A stretch of DNA of 64,000 nt from Ctena decussata (Eukaryota > Mollusca > Bivalvia > Lucinida > Lucinidae): positions 52,654,271 through 52,718,270 of the forward strand of contig OZ022509.1 in assembly GCA_963989385.1 (NCBI GenBank), read 5' to 3'. The notes below the pieces were generated by a model, which had not been told where the DNA came from, searched no databases, and saw nothing but the letters and a program-made list of their open reading frames with translations. Each line of letters starts with the position of its first letter. Position 1 is the stretch's first letter. Positions 44,443 through 56,006 of the stretch are shown one piece after another. A program made the translations under genes and the position numbers.

Positions 44443-46607
44443 TGTTACGAAATGGATCTAATCGTCCACTATGTCGTCGAGATTATTTTAATCCTTTCAA
44501 TCAGTAAGGCTACAGTTTTTAGGGTAACTGTGGTAATAAAACGTTTACGGAAATTGTGACTACGTTATGCATGGGTTGTTTGTGAATACCTCTCGTGGAC
44601 AGCATATTGCATGATTTTAAGGTGAATACCTGCACGAGTCTTTTGATTGTGGAAAGCGCTTTGCATGATTTTAATGTGAGACGCATAGTATTTATACGCC
44701 TATCTTTTAATGAAAAGTTAGACGTGGCTGTTTAATTCTTGATGGATGTTATATTGTTGTGTGCCCAGATTCTGTGTTAAGACCTAGAAGGGTAAGATTT
44801 TATTATATTTATTTAGAATAGTTTGGCTAAGAATGAAAAATGTGACTTCTGATTGATATGTTATGATTATATGTGTCGACTGATTTGATTTTGTTGGCAG
44901 TGATCAGGCTGCGCATGTGTCGACCGATTTTGTTAGTAAGCATGCTGCGCATAATATTTGTATATTAGGAAGTTTTGTAAATTTCGGAAATAGTTTATAT
45001 CACTGATGTTGGTTGCAATGGTGTGCGTCTATTTGACGTCCAGTGACGTCAGTTGCATTCATGTTATTCATGTGACGTCAGTTGCATTCATGTTATTGCG
45101 ACGTCAGCACTTTTTATATTAGTTTCACGTATACGTGGCCTATAGAAGTAGATTGATTTGTAATGGAACTAATTTATATACTCGTGACGTCAATTGACGC
45201 CATAGCATGCACCGCATTAAGGGTTTTTTCCATAAGTTATAATGGTAGCATTTGGTCATCATGCGTTTGATTTGCCTTCATTAGACGGCGTCATATGGTA
45301 TAATATCATTGATGTCATGATGTCAGATCAAACGTTATGATCCCAAATGTGTGAGAAACGCTTATTCAGCTATTATATTCTATGGCAAATGGTATTACGC
45401 TTAGTTTAAAGAAATGAATTAAAACATATGCGAGTTAGATTTTGGTCAATCAATTTAATGTAAATAGGACATTGTTTAGATTATTCATGTTTTATGTTTA
45501 GATTATTCATGTTTTATGTGGGGTATGTCATGGTAAAGCCTGTTGACGTCAGTATACTTCTTGACAATGTTTGACGTCAGATCCTTCGACGCACATGCGT
45601 GGTAGGATCTGCGTTTCTTCATTGGCGGAAGTGGTAAGCACACTTTTAGCTTTACATCGTGAGCGCGAGTCGTGTCTAGTGACACGGCTGGCGTGTGCAC
45701 GTTATGCTCGGCATTCGCCGAGGGCGTTATATGGTATTTCCAAGACAGGCCCAAGTCTTACGTATTGTTATTATGTAGTTACAATGTATTAAGTGTAAGT
45801 TCGTTATTTTTAGGCACATCAAGTCCGGCAGTCAGCTGTTAGGACTTAGAGCCACGTCTCACCTGGAGATTCGATTTACGTCTCCAGGTTAATACCAACC
45901 CGGGTAAAGGCAGTTACAACGCCGTTTGTGCAAAGTTCCTTAGCAGAGGCGGGAAGCACAAAATGTAGGCGGAAGTGGTTAGCACAGTTTTGCCAGATTC
46001 TGTGATAAGATCTGAAGGTCACATCAAGTGTGGGACAGTGTTCGTCCACTAAGGTGTTTTTATATATATAGACTGGTCCCTGGTACGATCCAGGGAGCGA
46101 CCAGTATATAATCGTGCACGTGTAATTATAAGTTGGTGTTCCTCATGATATATGGACTGGCCCATGACATGATCCAGGGAACGACGAATTGAAGTCTACC
46201 AACATAAGGCCTTGTTTTTTTGTGTGAGCTCAAACTAACGTTTTTTGTCCTTTGTGTTTTCCTTTAGTTCATGGCGCTGAGCCGAGTACGGTGTTGACGT
46301 CAGACGGTAATCTATTTGCGTATTGTACGCAAATCAATTACAGATTTGAAACAAACACCTTACTTGGGCCAGCGACATGAACTGACATGTGTTGTATATT
46401 ATTGTAATTGTGATAGTTGTAAATTGTATTGTTGTATATAGAATTTACATTATATATAAACTTAAAAAATTCTAACGTTGTTACAGTTTCCTTGTTAGTG
46501 TATTACACTAGTGGATAACCCTTTAACCGGAAGTCACCCTCCGCCGTCCTGGCGACGCATAAGGCTGTACACCCGTGTCGACCGAGTGTAAAACCTTCTG
46601 CGTAACA
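44443..46607 (+). repeat. 3' LTR
   Basis: Co-linear with the 5' LTR at offset 6810 over all 2165 bp. TGACGTCA sites at 45044, 45073, 45185, 45544, 45572 and 46295. Ends CGTAACA followed by TAGAC. Confidence 0.95.
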
Positions 46608-46612
46608 TAGAC

Positions 46613-48350
46613 TTATAATGTGAAAAACTCATATAATCTTTTTCTCTGAAACCTTGACGCCCAGAGCTTATATATTTAGTGTTTAGCAATGTTTTGTGGT
46701 CCCCTACATCACTCCTGCCAATCCATCCCCTGGGGTCCAAACTGGCCCCACCCTAGGGGCCCACTGCTTTATATAGGGCTATATAGCTAAAGAACCTTCA
46801 AACATTTTCCACTATGTAACCATGAGATCCAGAGCTTACATATTTAGTATGTAGCAAGGGTAAGTGATCACGTACATAAATCCTGCCAAACATACCTCTG
46901 GGATCCAAATTTGCCACCCCAAGGGGTCATTAGCTCCCACAGAGTTATGACGAGAAAAACTTAAAAAATCTTCTTTTTTGAGACCATGAGGCCCAGATCT
47001 GATACATTTAGCATATAGCCGTGTTAAGTGGTCCCCTACATAAATCCTGCCAACCATGCCCCTGGGGTCCAAACTGGCCCCATCCCAGGGAGGTTACTTG
47101 TTTATATAGGGCTATATAGCTAAAGAACCTTCAAAAATTGTCCTCTCTGAAACCATGATTGATTGATTTGTAGTTTTACGTCCACGGTAAACAGCTATGG
47201 TCATGTCGAGATGGTCAGTTAACCTTACCACACTATTCCTGGGCAGGCTTAGACCTCCTAAGCGGTTAACCAGTACTTAGTTCACATACTTTCGCCAGTA
47301 ACTGACAACTGCCCTTCTTGAATCAGCGGAAGGAGAAACGAAAGTATGTGGCCAGACCGGGTATCGAACCCAGGACTTATGAGCCAAGTGCCCTACCGAT
47401 TGCACTACGCGACCCGGCCTGAAACCATGAGGCCCAGAGCTTACATATTTAGTATGTAGCAATGGTTAGGGGTCACCTACATATATCCTGCCAACCATGC
47501 CCCTAGGGTCCAAATTGGCCACGCCCCAGGGGCATTAGCTCCCATAGTCTTATGAAGTGAAAAACTTAAAAAAATCTTCTCTGAAACCATGAGGCCAAGA
47601 GCATAAACATTTAGTATGTAGCAATGTTTAGTGGTCCCCTGCATAAATCCGGTCAACCATGCCCATGTGGTCCAAACTGGCCCCACCCCTGGGGTCATTT
47701 GTTAATATAGGGCTGTATTGCTGAGAACCTTCAAAAATCTTATCTCCGAAACCATGAGGCCCAGAGCTTACATATTATTTAGTATGTAGCAATGGTTAGC
47801 AATGGTTAGTGGTCACGTACATAAATCCTGCCAACCATGCGCCTGGGATCTGAATTCCAAATTGCCTACCCCCCACCCACCTCCCGGTATCAATCATTGG
47901 CTTCCAAAGACTTATACTAGGAAATACTTAAAATAACTTCTTCTCTGAAACCATGAGGACCAGAACCTATATATCTATTTAGTATGTAGCAATGTTTAGA
48001 GTCCCATAACTCCTGCCAACCAAGCCCCTGGGGCTCAAACAGGCCCCACCCTAGGGGGTCATTTGTTTATATAGAGCTATATCGCTAAAGAACCTTCAAA
48101 ACTCTTCTTCTCTGATACCATGAGGCCCAGAACTTACATATTTAGTATTTAGCAATGTTAAGTTGTCACGTACACAAATCCTGCTAAGCATGCCTTGGGT
48201 CTAAATTGGCCATGCCCCAGGGGTCATTACCTTCCAAAGACTTATAATGGGGAAAAATCTTATAAATTCATCTTCCCTGAAACCATGAGGCCCAGACCTT
48301 ACATATTTAGTACGTAGCAATGTTAAGTGGTCATAAATCCTGCCGCGGAG
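46613..48350. repeat. ~165-bp tandem array, about nine units
   Basis: The landmark CAGAGCTTACATATTTAG (and variants) recurs near 46661, 46831, 46993, 47434, 47601, 47762, 47955, 48131 and 48296, mostly 160-175 bp apart apart from the SINE insertion. Alternate units differ (CTGGGGTCCAAACTGGCCCC versus GGGATCCAAATTGCC), so a two-unit ~330-bp higher-order repeat is likely. Confidence 0.8.
47159..47418 (-). mobile_element. tRNA-SINE (family 1) inside the tandem array
   Basis: Full-length copy on the minus strand with the 12-bp target duplication CTGAAACCATGA (47147-47158 and 47419-47430). The B box is GGGTATCGAACCC-like in reverse complement, slightly degraded. Confidence 0.88.
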
Positions 48351-48351
48351 A

Positions 48352-48390
48352 TTTACAAAGGGTGCTTATTGTAGATAAGCACTTTTGTAA
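48352..48390. repeat. Imperfect palindrome at the end of the tandem array
   Basis: TTTACAAAGGGTGCTTAT faces ATAAGCACTTTTGTAA around TGTAG. It marks an abrupt change from the array to unique sequence and might be a transposon terminus; no partner end found. Confidence 0.5.
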
Positions 48391-48940
48391 TGCACCATAA
48401 GTTGAGTTTTATTGCAGGTCTAATTTTTAAGGGATATGTAGTAAATTTACCTGTACTGACTTTGTATTGATTTTAGTCGTCAGTTGAAATTTAGCAACCG
48501 AAGAGACGGGAAGTGTATTTCATGATTACCCACCACCCACCCCTTGCACCGAGCAGCATTGCATATGTGTGTTAGTGAAATTTAAGAGATTGTCTAATTT
48601 GCTTATGATATGTGTGTAAATGATGTAGTGGCGCTTTGTATGCCCACCTTTTCGGTTGATGTAGGTTGAGCAATCAAAATGTGTTTGGTCTAACTTTATT
48701 CTAATCATGTAAATATTTATATATTGATTTTGTCATTGTTTTCTTACTTCAATATCGTCATTTATGATATAAATGACATTTCCACGAGAAACGTGTCTTT
48801 TGTCATTTGCTACCTCAAACGAGCTCGGCCCTTCCTGGTCATTATGCATCGCATGCATTACAAAGACTATTCATAAGTATGTTGCACTGTTTGTGTTATT
48901 GTGCATATAGTATTCTGCTCTTTGTGCCTTTGTTTCGGGC
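48391..48940. other. Gene-free stretch
   Basis: AT-rich sequence between the palindrome and a decayed repeat ORF. Nothing recognised. Confidence 0.4.
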
Positions 48941-48944
48941 TTCT

Positions 48945-49275
48945 CATGCCTTCAGAGATCAGTATCGCAGACACCATGAATTGGTTTCAAAATTTGATGT
49001 CGGATTAAAATTTCTTTTACACCAAGGCCTATCGGAACCAGAATTTTATGGTGACTTAGTATACAAATTCAAAAGATTAAGGGTAGGACTGATTTTTCTG
49101 ATCAATTCCGAAAAATAATAATACGTCACAAACGTATTGGCTATAATTTAAATGTAATGCGACAGTCTGCATGCTTAGTGATTAACCCAATCACGGTTGA
49201 TAGCTTTGCTGCACTCTTTAATTGCACACCGGGGGATCGGTCGTCAGACTCTATGATGGCCCCGACCTAAAGCTA
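48945..49275 (+). pseudogene. Decayed repeat-encoded ORF, family not named
   Basis: The plus strand reads HELVSKFDVGLKFLLHQGLS and EPEFYGDLVYKFKRL, then after a frame change near 49083 continues DFSDQFRKIIIRHKRI and SACLVINPITVDSFAALFNC, ending SDSMMAP. The coherent protein-like reading across two frames indicates a broken gene of a dispersed element. I believe this is a recurrent molluscan repeat ORF but cannot name the family. Confidence 0.5.
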
Positions 49276-50485
49276 TATATTTTAGTTGGTTGGGACCGGA
49301 GCCTTTTTGTCTGTTGCTTGGTCCACCGGGGCTCAACTGGTGACCTTCTTTTGCTTCAGATTTCCAGTGGGGATGTTTGGCAGGACAGGGATCTCCAACT
49401 GTCAGACGGCCCGTTGTATCTGTTGAGTCCTCGTCTTTGCTTCTTCATGGTGTTGAAATTTGATTTATGTGTTTACCGTGATGATTCATTGACGAGTTAG
49501 AGGGTTATCATGCGAACCGAACAACCAACTAAATGTTTTGTACCACTTCAGAAACTGAGGGTGAGGTTGGGCCTGTAAAATCGATTTAAGCCCCCAAGTA
49601 ATTCATTACTGACCGTTCCAAGGCGGTAGTTCTGTTGTGGTTCTTTGTTGCCTGTTTTTGGTGTCAGAGTTTCTGTGATGTTTTACCTTATGTATGTTAT
49701 CATTATTTTTGGTTCGGTTTGGGTTGCTGAGTGGCCACCTTTTGGGAACAAGCTGCTCACTCGGTTGGCCATATGTTCTCTGTATCTTGATTATTTGTAA
49801 TCTTAGTTGTTTCCAACTATGGTTTGAGGGCTGGATTTGGATTTTGATTGTTTCAGTTCCTGGTCTTTGCATACTTTTTACTTCTAAATTGAAGCATGTT
49901 TATGCTAAGCTAAGTCATAAGTATGACATAATTCTTGCTGCAGTTCAGTTACTGACCTTCAAAAATTCACTTCAGATTTTAAGGCAGAATAAAGTGGGTG
50001 GGGTATTTATACCTTATTAAGACCTAGATGGCTTTACATTCAACAACAAAATGTGTCAAATTCAATCTTAAGCTTCTAGATTCAATTCTGACAGAGGCAG
50101 AATAGGTTCTAAGAAATAAAACTCATAGCAATAATGTTATGTCATATAAAACATTACAAATAATTGGTATATTTTACACGCAAACAGGCGCATGTAAAAT
50201 GCAGAAAAAAATATATTTTGCATTATCTGATTTTATCCTACTTTTGATATATCATATGTGAATGTTAGTCCTCAACAAAAATGCAAAAAAAGCTTTTGTT
50301 GCAATTTGTTTTGGGTTTAGGGAAAAAATCGCCAGTTTGCCTGGACTAAACCACTTTGTTGGTTTTCTCGCGTCGCGGCTCAAAAAATAGTTTCTACTTC
50401 ACTTTTTGCTCAGACTATCAGAGAGTTATTACTGTGTAGTAGTATCTGTTCATAATGCTGGTTTTGTGTTTGCTTTATTAGTGGA
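49276..50485. other. Gene-free stretch upstream of the coiled-coil/DDE-like gene
   Basis: T-rich sequence, probably the 3' part of the decayed repeat and then upstream sequence of the next gene. Short hydrophobic frames (49694-50020) have no support. The CpG-containing TTCTCGCGTCGCGGCTC (50365) could be promoter-proximal. Confidence 0.4.
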
Positions 50486-50683
50486 ATGCTAATACTTATA
50501 TTTCAGAAAGATGACTTGATTGCGGAGTTAATGAAAGAAATAGAACTAAAGGACCAAAAAATTAAAGAATTAAACGAGGAAAATGAAAAATTAAAAAAGG
50601 AACTGAGAGAGTGTTCCTCTCTAAAACAAAAAGTGAAAAAACTTAGAACTGACTTAGAAAAACTGAAGAAAGAAATTAATTAA
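50486..50683 (+). CDS. Coiled-coil ORF directly upstream of the DDE-like ORF
   Basis: An acceptor TTATATTTCAG ends at 50506; from 50507 the frame reads KDDLIAELMKEIELKDQKIK and IKELNEENEKLKKEL, a clear heptad coiled coil, to TAA 50681-50683. The ATG at 50486 lies within the presumed intron, so the true start is probably in an upstream exon. Only one base separates its stop from the ATG of the next ORF (TAA-A-ATG), suggesting one mRNA. It may be a subunit or N-terminal partner of the following protein. Confidence 0.5.
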   Translation: MLILIFQKDDLIAELMKEIELKDQKIKELNEENEKLKKELRECSSLKQKVKKLRTDLEKLKKEIN

Positions 50684-50684
50684 A

Positions 50685-53600
50685 ATGTCTCTTACAATTG
50701 AAAACATTGTGAATTTTCATGAACTTGGTTTTGAGAAGGCTTTAAATGAAATCAAAAGTAGTTACTCTTTAAAATTGCAAGAAAAACTAAGCAATGGAAC
50801 TTTGGAGCATTCAGTTAAGTCTGTGATGAAAACATACAAACTCTTAAAAAAAAGTGCTCATAGACCAACAGGCAAGGAAAAACTACAAACATTTTTGGAA
50901 TCCCAATATAAATTTCCGGAAAGTAAAAGTAAACAATCCCCACAAATACCTAAAGTCAAACTCACTACCTTGGTAGAAGGTGCTGCATATAAAAAAGTGG
51001 CAACTGACCTTGCAGCTGAGTTGCATACAACAAAACATCTGCAAAAAACGCATGATAAGTTGGTTCATGCTGAAACAAAACTCGTTAACATTGAAACTGA
51101 AAACAAAAATATCTTAAAAGACTCCTCCAAAATAAACAGACTACAATAAAAAGTTGAAATGGAAAAACAATCTTTAACAACTGACAAAAATAAGTTAAAA
51201 ATGAAATTAAAAGAACAAGAGGAACAATATAAAGTTGAAATAAAAGCCCTAAAAGTGAAGCTAAATGACGAGCACAAGAAAGACTCAAAAGGAATAAAAC
51301 ATACATTAAAATGTTTACAGAAAGAGAATGTAAATTTAGTTACTCAGACAGAATCTCAAGAAAGAAAGCTAAAACGAAAATCCCAGGAACTAAAGGCTGC
51401 TAATAGTCGGGAAAACTATCAAAGGTCCAAGGTAGCAAAGTTAGAAGACACACAAAATCAGGAAGCACAAAGTAAGCAAACAAACTTAAATCATATTGAT
51501 GATATGTTGCTTGAGATTGAAAACCTTAAGTCTGAGATAAAAAATCTGAAAACTGAGAACTCAGAGTTGAGAAATCAGTTAGTAGAAAATCAGTTGAATG
51601 AAACAATAATTGTATATGATGCAGATAAAAAAGTGTTTCTTCCAGAATTGCAAACTTGTTTTTATGAATTACTGTCAAATCATGTGAGTTCTTCTAAGGT
51701 TTCCAAGGTAATTGAAGAAGTGCTGAAACTGGCTGGGAAAAGGGCGAATCACTTACCTAGTACCACGACAGTTCAAAGCATGAACTTACAGAGGCTGGTT
51801 TTGTCTCAGAAACAGTTGCGTAATCTTGTTGATGAAAGTCACATTTCCTTATACACAGATGAAACATCAAAGATCGGTAACAAAGTTATGGGCTATCACA
51901 TAAGAAACCATGATGGTCATTACTATACCCTAGGCTTGAGAGACCTTGTTACAAAATCAGGAAAAGATAGTTTGGAGACATTTAAAGAAATATTAAGTGA
52001 CATAGACAACAGAGCTAATGACACTGAAAACAAAACATCAAAACAAATTTTGACAAATATCACATCAACCATGTCTGACAGCGCAAGCACTGAAAAAAAG
52101 TTCAATGAACTTCTTCAAGACTATCGTTTGTCTGTGCTTCCATACACTATAGACAATTACAATAACCTGGATGAGGAATCAAAGCAGTCTGTGGGGACTT
52201 TGATGAATTTCTTCTGTGGCATGCATTCATTAGTGCACATGGCTGATATATCAGCAACCTCTCTCCTAAAGGTAGAAAAAGAACTTTTTGAACCAGATAA
52301 GCCCCCAATCAATGACCCTGCCTTCCTAAAACCAAACGAAAGTGGGTGCACACGGTTAATTAGGACAGCATGTAAGGCATTTGCCAGGGGGGCTGATGAA
52401 AAGACTGGATGCCATTTATCTTTTCTCACTTTCGCTGAACAATTCCTCAAAACAAACAACATGAAAACGTTGAAACTAACTCCTTTCAGAGGTAACAGGT
52501 TCAACATTCAATTTTTCAATGCTGGCCAAGTATATTTCCTACATGAAATAATGACAGATTTTCTGAAAGGCCAAGAACTTAACAGATTAACCAGATCTGT
52601 ATTGCATGATTTGACTGTGCCAATTTATGTTGCTGGATGCAGAGCCCTTGGCCTAATTTCAAAACTTGTTACTACACCATTCTGGGACCTACTTGAAGAC
52701 AAAACAATCCATGTGCTTGAAATGTGTAAATACTATCTCATGTTGAGGAATGGCCTCAAGGATGCTGCAGAGAATCCTGCTGATTTCTTGACAGGGAAAC
52801 TTCGTCCATTCCAAGATACTGTGAAAATCAAAGAAGACTGTGTGTTTAATAGGCTTATCGAAACTACTGGAGAATATGACCATTACTGCATAGATATTCT
52901 GGCTGTTAGTTTGCCTGCTTTGGCACAATATGTCACAACAAAGTTTGCTGACTACCTTCCTGAAGGGAAATTCACTGGATTGCCACAAGAAGCTCATGAC
53001 AAAACACATAGTGTAGAGAAGCATAATAAATTTAGCGAGTATGTATTTGCTTACTTTGACCAGCTCCTTAGGTTTAAACCAAACATACAAACATTAGCAA
53101 GTGAAGCATATGTCATGTTTTCAGTAAACAGAACATCAGATTGGTTAAACCAAAAGTCTCCTGAAGAGCTTGAGAACCTCCTCTCAGATGCTAGAAAGGA
53201 TGTATCAAGTGTTCGCAAACAATTCAAAGAGAGAAAGGATGAAATCAAAAGAAGAAGAATGTTAAAAATTCAGGAGGAGAGAAGGGCAAGGGAGGCAGCA
53301 GAGGCAAAGAAGCTTAAGGAGAAAGAACTAGCAACAGATGAAATCATTTACTATGGACTATGGCAAAGTACACAGCAAGTAGACGAATATTTAGAGTCAT
53401 ATTATAAGAACTCAGAGAAAGTAGATGCTTTGAAAGCGCAGCTAAGGTTTAGAAACAATATCCTTAATCAAAAAAATGGTGATCCAAAAGCCTTCACATT
53501 TTCAAAACTGGTAAACGGCACAAGAGTTCAGTTAGCATGGCAAGAGTTGGCAGAGAAAGTTAAAGCATTAGTACAACATGCATTCACTCTGACAGTCAGA

Positions 53601-53699
53601 CAGGAAGATGATGTCCTGCTGGTCAGCAAAAGGGTTGGCCACTCGTTCAAATCAGATGATGATACACACAACATCATTATGTCCCCCCACCAAAGGTGA
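50685..53699 (+). pseudogene. Coiled-coil plus DDE-like transposase-type protein, one internal stop
   Basis: ATG 50685 opens a frame that continues to 53699 with a single TAA at 51147-51149. N-part: LKKSAHRPTGKEKLQTFLES. From 51159: coiled coil (residues 1-145), then HISLYTDETSKIGNK (D234), TSTMSDSASTEKKFNELL (D307), MNFFCGMHSLVHMAD (CxxH 353-356) and KTHSVEKHNKFSEY (E620). D..D..CxxH..E with a long helical insert is the hAT-type RNase H-fold pattern, but I do not recognise a named superfamily. A basic helix ERKDEIKRRRMLKIQEERRA and a C-terminal helical block follow. The last six residues (MSPHQR) come from an inserted pearl-like element. Confidence 0.6.
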
Positions 53700-55150
53700 G
53701 GGGGGACATATTGTTTTCAGTGCGGATCCCGGGCGTCGGCGTCGGCGTCCCTTGACAGATTTCTTGTACCCGCGATATCTCTTGAACCAATGGATGGAAT
53801 TTCACCAAACTTGCATGGATACATTATTGGGACAAGTTTAAGAGCTGATTAGATTTTGGTGACCTTGACCTCATTTTCAAGGTCACTGGAGGACATAGAT
53901 GACAATTTCTTGTACCCACTATATCTCCTGAACCAATGGATGGAATTTCACCAAACTTGCATGGATACATTATTGGGACAAGTTTAAGAGGTGATTAGAT
54001 TTTGGTGACCTTGACCTAATTTTCAAGGTCACTGGAGGACATAGATGACAATTTCTTGTACCCACTATATCTCCTGAACCAATCAATGGAATTTCACCAA
54101 ACTGGCATGGATACATTATTGGGACAAGTTTAAGAGGTGATTAGATTTTGGTGACCTTGACCTAATTTTCAAGGTCACTGGAGGACATAGATGACAATTT
54201 CTTGTACCCACTATATCTCCTGAACCAATGGATGGAATTTCACCAAACTGGCATGGATACATTATTTGGGACAAGTTTAAGAGGTGATTAGATTTTGGTG
54301 ACCTTGACCTCATTTTCAAGGTCACTGGAGGACATAGATGACAATTTCTTGTACCCACTATATCTCCTGAACCAATGGATGGAATTTCACCAAACTGGCA
54401 TGGATACATAATTGGGACAAGTTTAAGAGGTGATTAGATTTTGGTGACCTTGACCTCATTTTCAAGGTCACTGGAGGACTTGGATGAAAATTTCTTGTAC
54501 CAGTGATATCTCTTGAACCAATGGATGGAATTTCACCAAATTTGCATGGATACATCATTGGGGCAAGTTTAAGAGGTTTTTCAAGGTCATTGGAGGACTT
54601 AGATGACAATTTCTTGTAACCACTATATCTCGTGAACCAATGAATGAAATTTCTCCAAAATTTCAGGGATACATTATTGCGACAAATATAAGAGCTGGTC
54701 AGATTTTGGTGACCTTGGCCTCATTTGCAAGGACTGGAGGACTTAGATGACAATTTCTTGTGCTCACTAAAATCTCCTGATCCAATGGATGGAATTTTAC
54801 CAAACTTGCATGTATACATCATTGGGACAAGTTTAAGAGCTGATTAGATTTTGGTGACTTGATCTCATATTCAAGGTCACCTGAGGACTTACATGACATT
54901 TTCTTGTACCCACTATATCTCCTGAACCAATGGATGGAATTTCAACAAACTTGCATGGATACATCATTTGGACAAGTTTAAGAGGTGATTTGATTTTGGT
55001 GACCTTGACCTCATTTTCAACGTTCTAGTCATCTATATAGGATATCTTAAGAACCAGTGGATGGATTTTCTCCAAACTTGTCTAGATATTTTACTTGTTC
55101 AGGCTTTTTATTCATTAGAGGGGATGGGAAATGGGCTGGTGGGGGGACAT
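53679..55150. mobile_element. Pearl-like element with 146-bp internal tandem units
   Basis: Perfect 14-bp inverted termini: ATGTCCCCCCACCA (53679-53692) and TGGTGGGGGGACAT (55137-55150). Inside, about nine units; GGTCACTGGA recurs at 53881, 54027, 54173, 54320, 54466 (146-147 bp), later units are deleted or diverged. Each unit has GTGACCTTGA and TCAAGGTCAC in inverted orientation. Architecture matches bivalve pearl elements, which are thought to be non-autonomous. The flanks give no convincing target duplication. Confidence 0.8.
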
Positions 55151-56006
55151 CAGTTTTTCTCTGAAAAACATTTCTAGTTTATAATGGGAAAGTTTTATCT
55201 AGAGTAAGTTAGATACAGTAAAACCCAAGAGTGCTCATGTTTTATTGAATTTATTAAACGAATCGAGGAAAAGGGATAAAATGCGAGGCTTTACCGAGCA
55301 TTTTATCGCTTTTTCGCAACAAGTTTAATAAATTCAATAAAACATGAGCACGCATGCAAGATTCTATTTATCATAAAACGAAATGGTTCATTTTTAATCT
55401 ATGATTTTCGCATGAAAACATTGCCATTTTGCCTTAAGAAAACGCAGCGTTATTATGGACTTCAGCGCTAAACATAACTTTAGATAACCAACTAATTTGC
55501 ATATTTAATCCACCAGTGGATTATTAACTTTAGTGCATGGCTTTATTACACTCTCAAAGGCGACGTCATATGATAAAGATTATTCATCTGTTTTTTGTTT
55601 GTGTGTGTGTGTTTTTCCCAGTATACTTTAAATATCATGTGCCTTTATAAGTCACATGCTTGCTGCATTAACCATAATTGATGTTAAACCCAGCTTCTCC
55701 ATCCTTTTTAATTGGAGGAGGCCATTTGTCATTAAGGGTGTCTGGCTGATGTTTATTTCATTAATATGACATAAATTGATACATTTCATGCAAACAGTGA
55801 AAACCCTGATGAGATGCGCATTATGCAGCGCCTCATCTGGATCTTCACTGTTTGCCTGTTATGGGACGTTAGGCACAAATAAACAAGCTTTGCTCTGCAA
55901 ATTGTTTTCATCAGATTTCTCCTAATTAATGTGTGCTTTAATTTAAAATGATTAAACATCATATTTGAAGATAATGCAGTAATTATTATTTAGGTCCTGT
56001 TTTCAG
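55151..56006. other. Intron-like sequence with foldback element
   Basis: Holds a long inverted repeat (55231-55351), AT-rich sequence and, at about 55785-55860, the dispersed CAGTGAAAACCCTGATGAGA / CATCTGGATCTTCACTG repeat. It ends in CTGTTTTCAG, the acceptor of the next exon. Confidence 0.5.
55231..55351. mobile_element. Foldback (MITE-like) element
   Basis: GTGCTCATGTTTTATTGAAT (left) and ATTCAATAAAACATGAGCAC (right) are perfect inverted ends; complementarity continues, with mismatches, to a GCGAGGCTTTACCGAGC centre. Confidence 0.8.

Larger units (their letters stand above)
37628..46612 (+). mobile_element. Young Ty3/gypsy LTR retrotransposon, Gmr1-like, lacking RT/RNase H
   Basis: The whole insertion, including the 5-bp target duplication TAGAC (37628-37632 and 46608-46612). 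LTRs are 37633-39797 and 44443-46607, both 2165 bp, with no indel between them (constant offset 6810) and about four substitutions seen by eye. LTR ends are TGTTACG...CGTAACA. PBS, one long ORF (Gag, protease, integrase) and a purine tract are present. RT and RNase H are absent. Internal region is 4645 bp. All structural signs say recent insertion; all coding signs say non-autonomous. Confidence 0.9.

Noticed and set aside
49606..50020. Opposing short frames 88 and 108 codons long
   Set aside because: Low-complexity composition, no splice context and no motif; treated as chance frames.
53608..54609. Small frames in the pearl-like array
   Set aside because: Repeated translations of the 146-bp unit; they repeat with the array and lack independent support.
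53881..55020. CRISPR-like array
   Set aside because: Units are contiguous 146-mers with no spacer/repeat alternation, in a eukaryotic pearl-like element.
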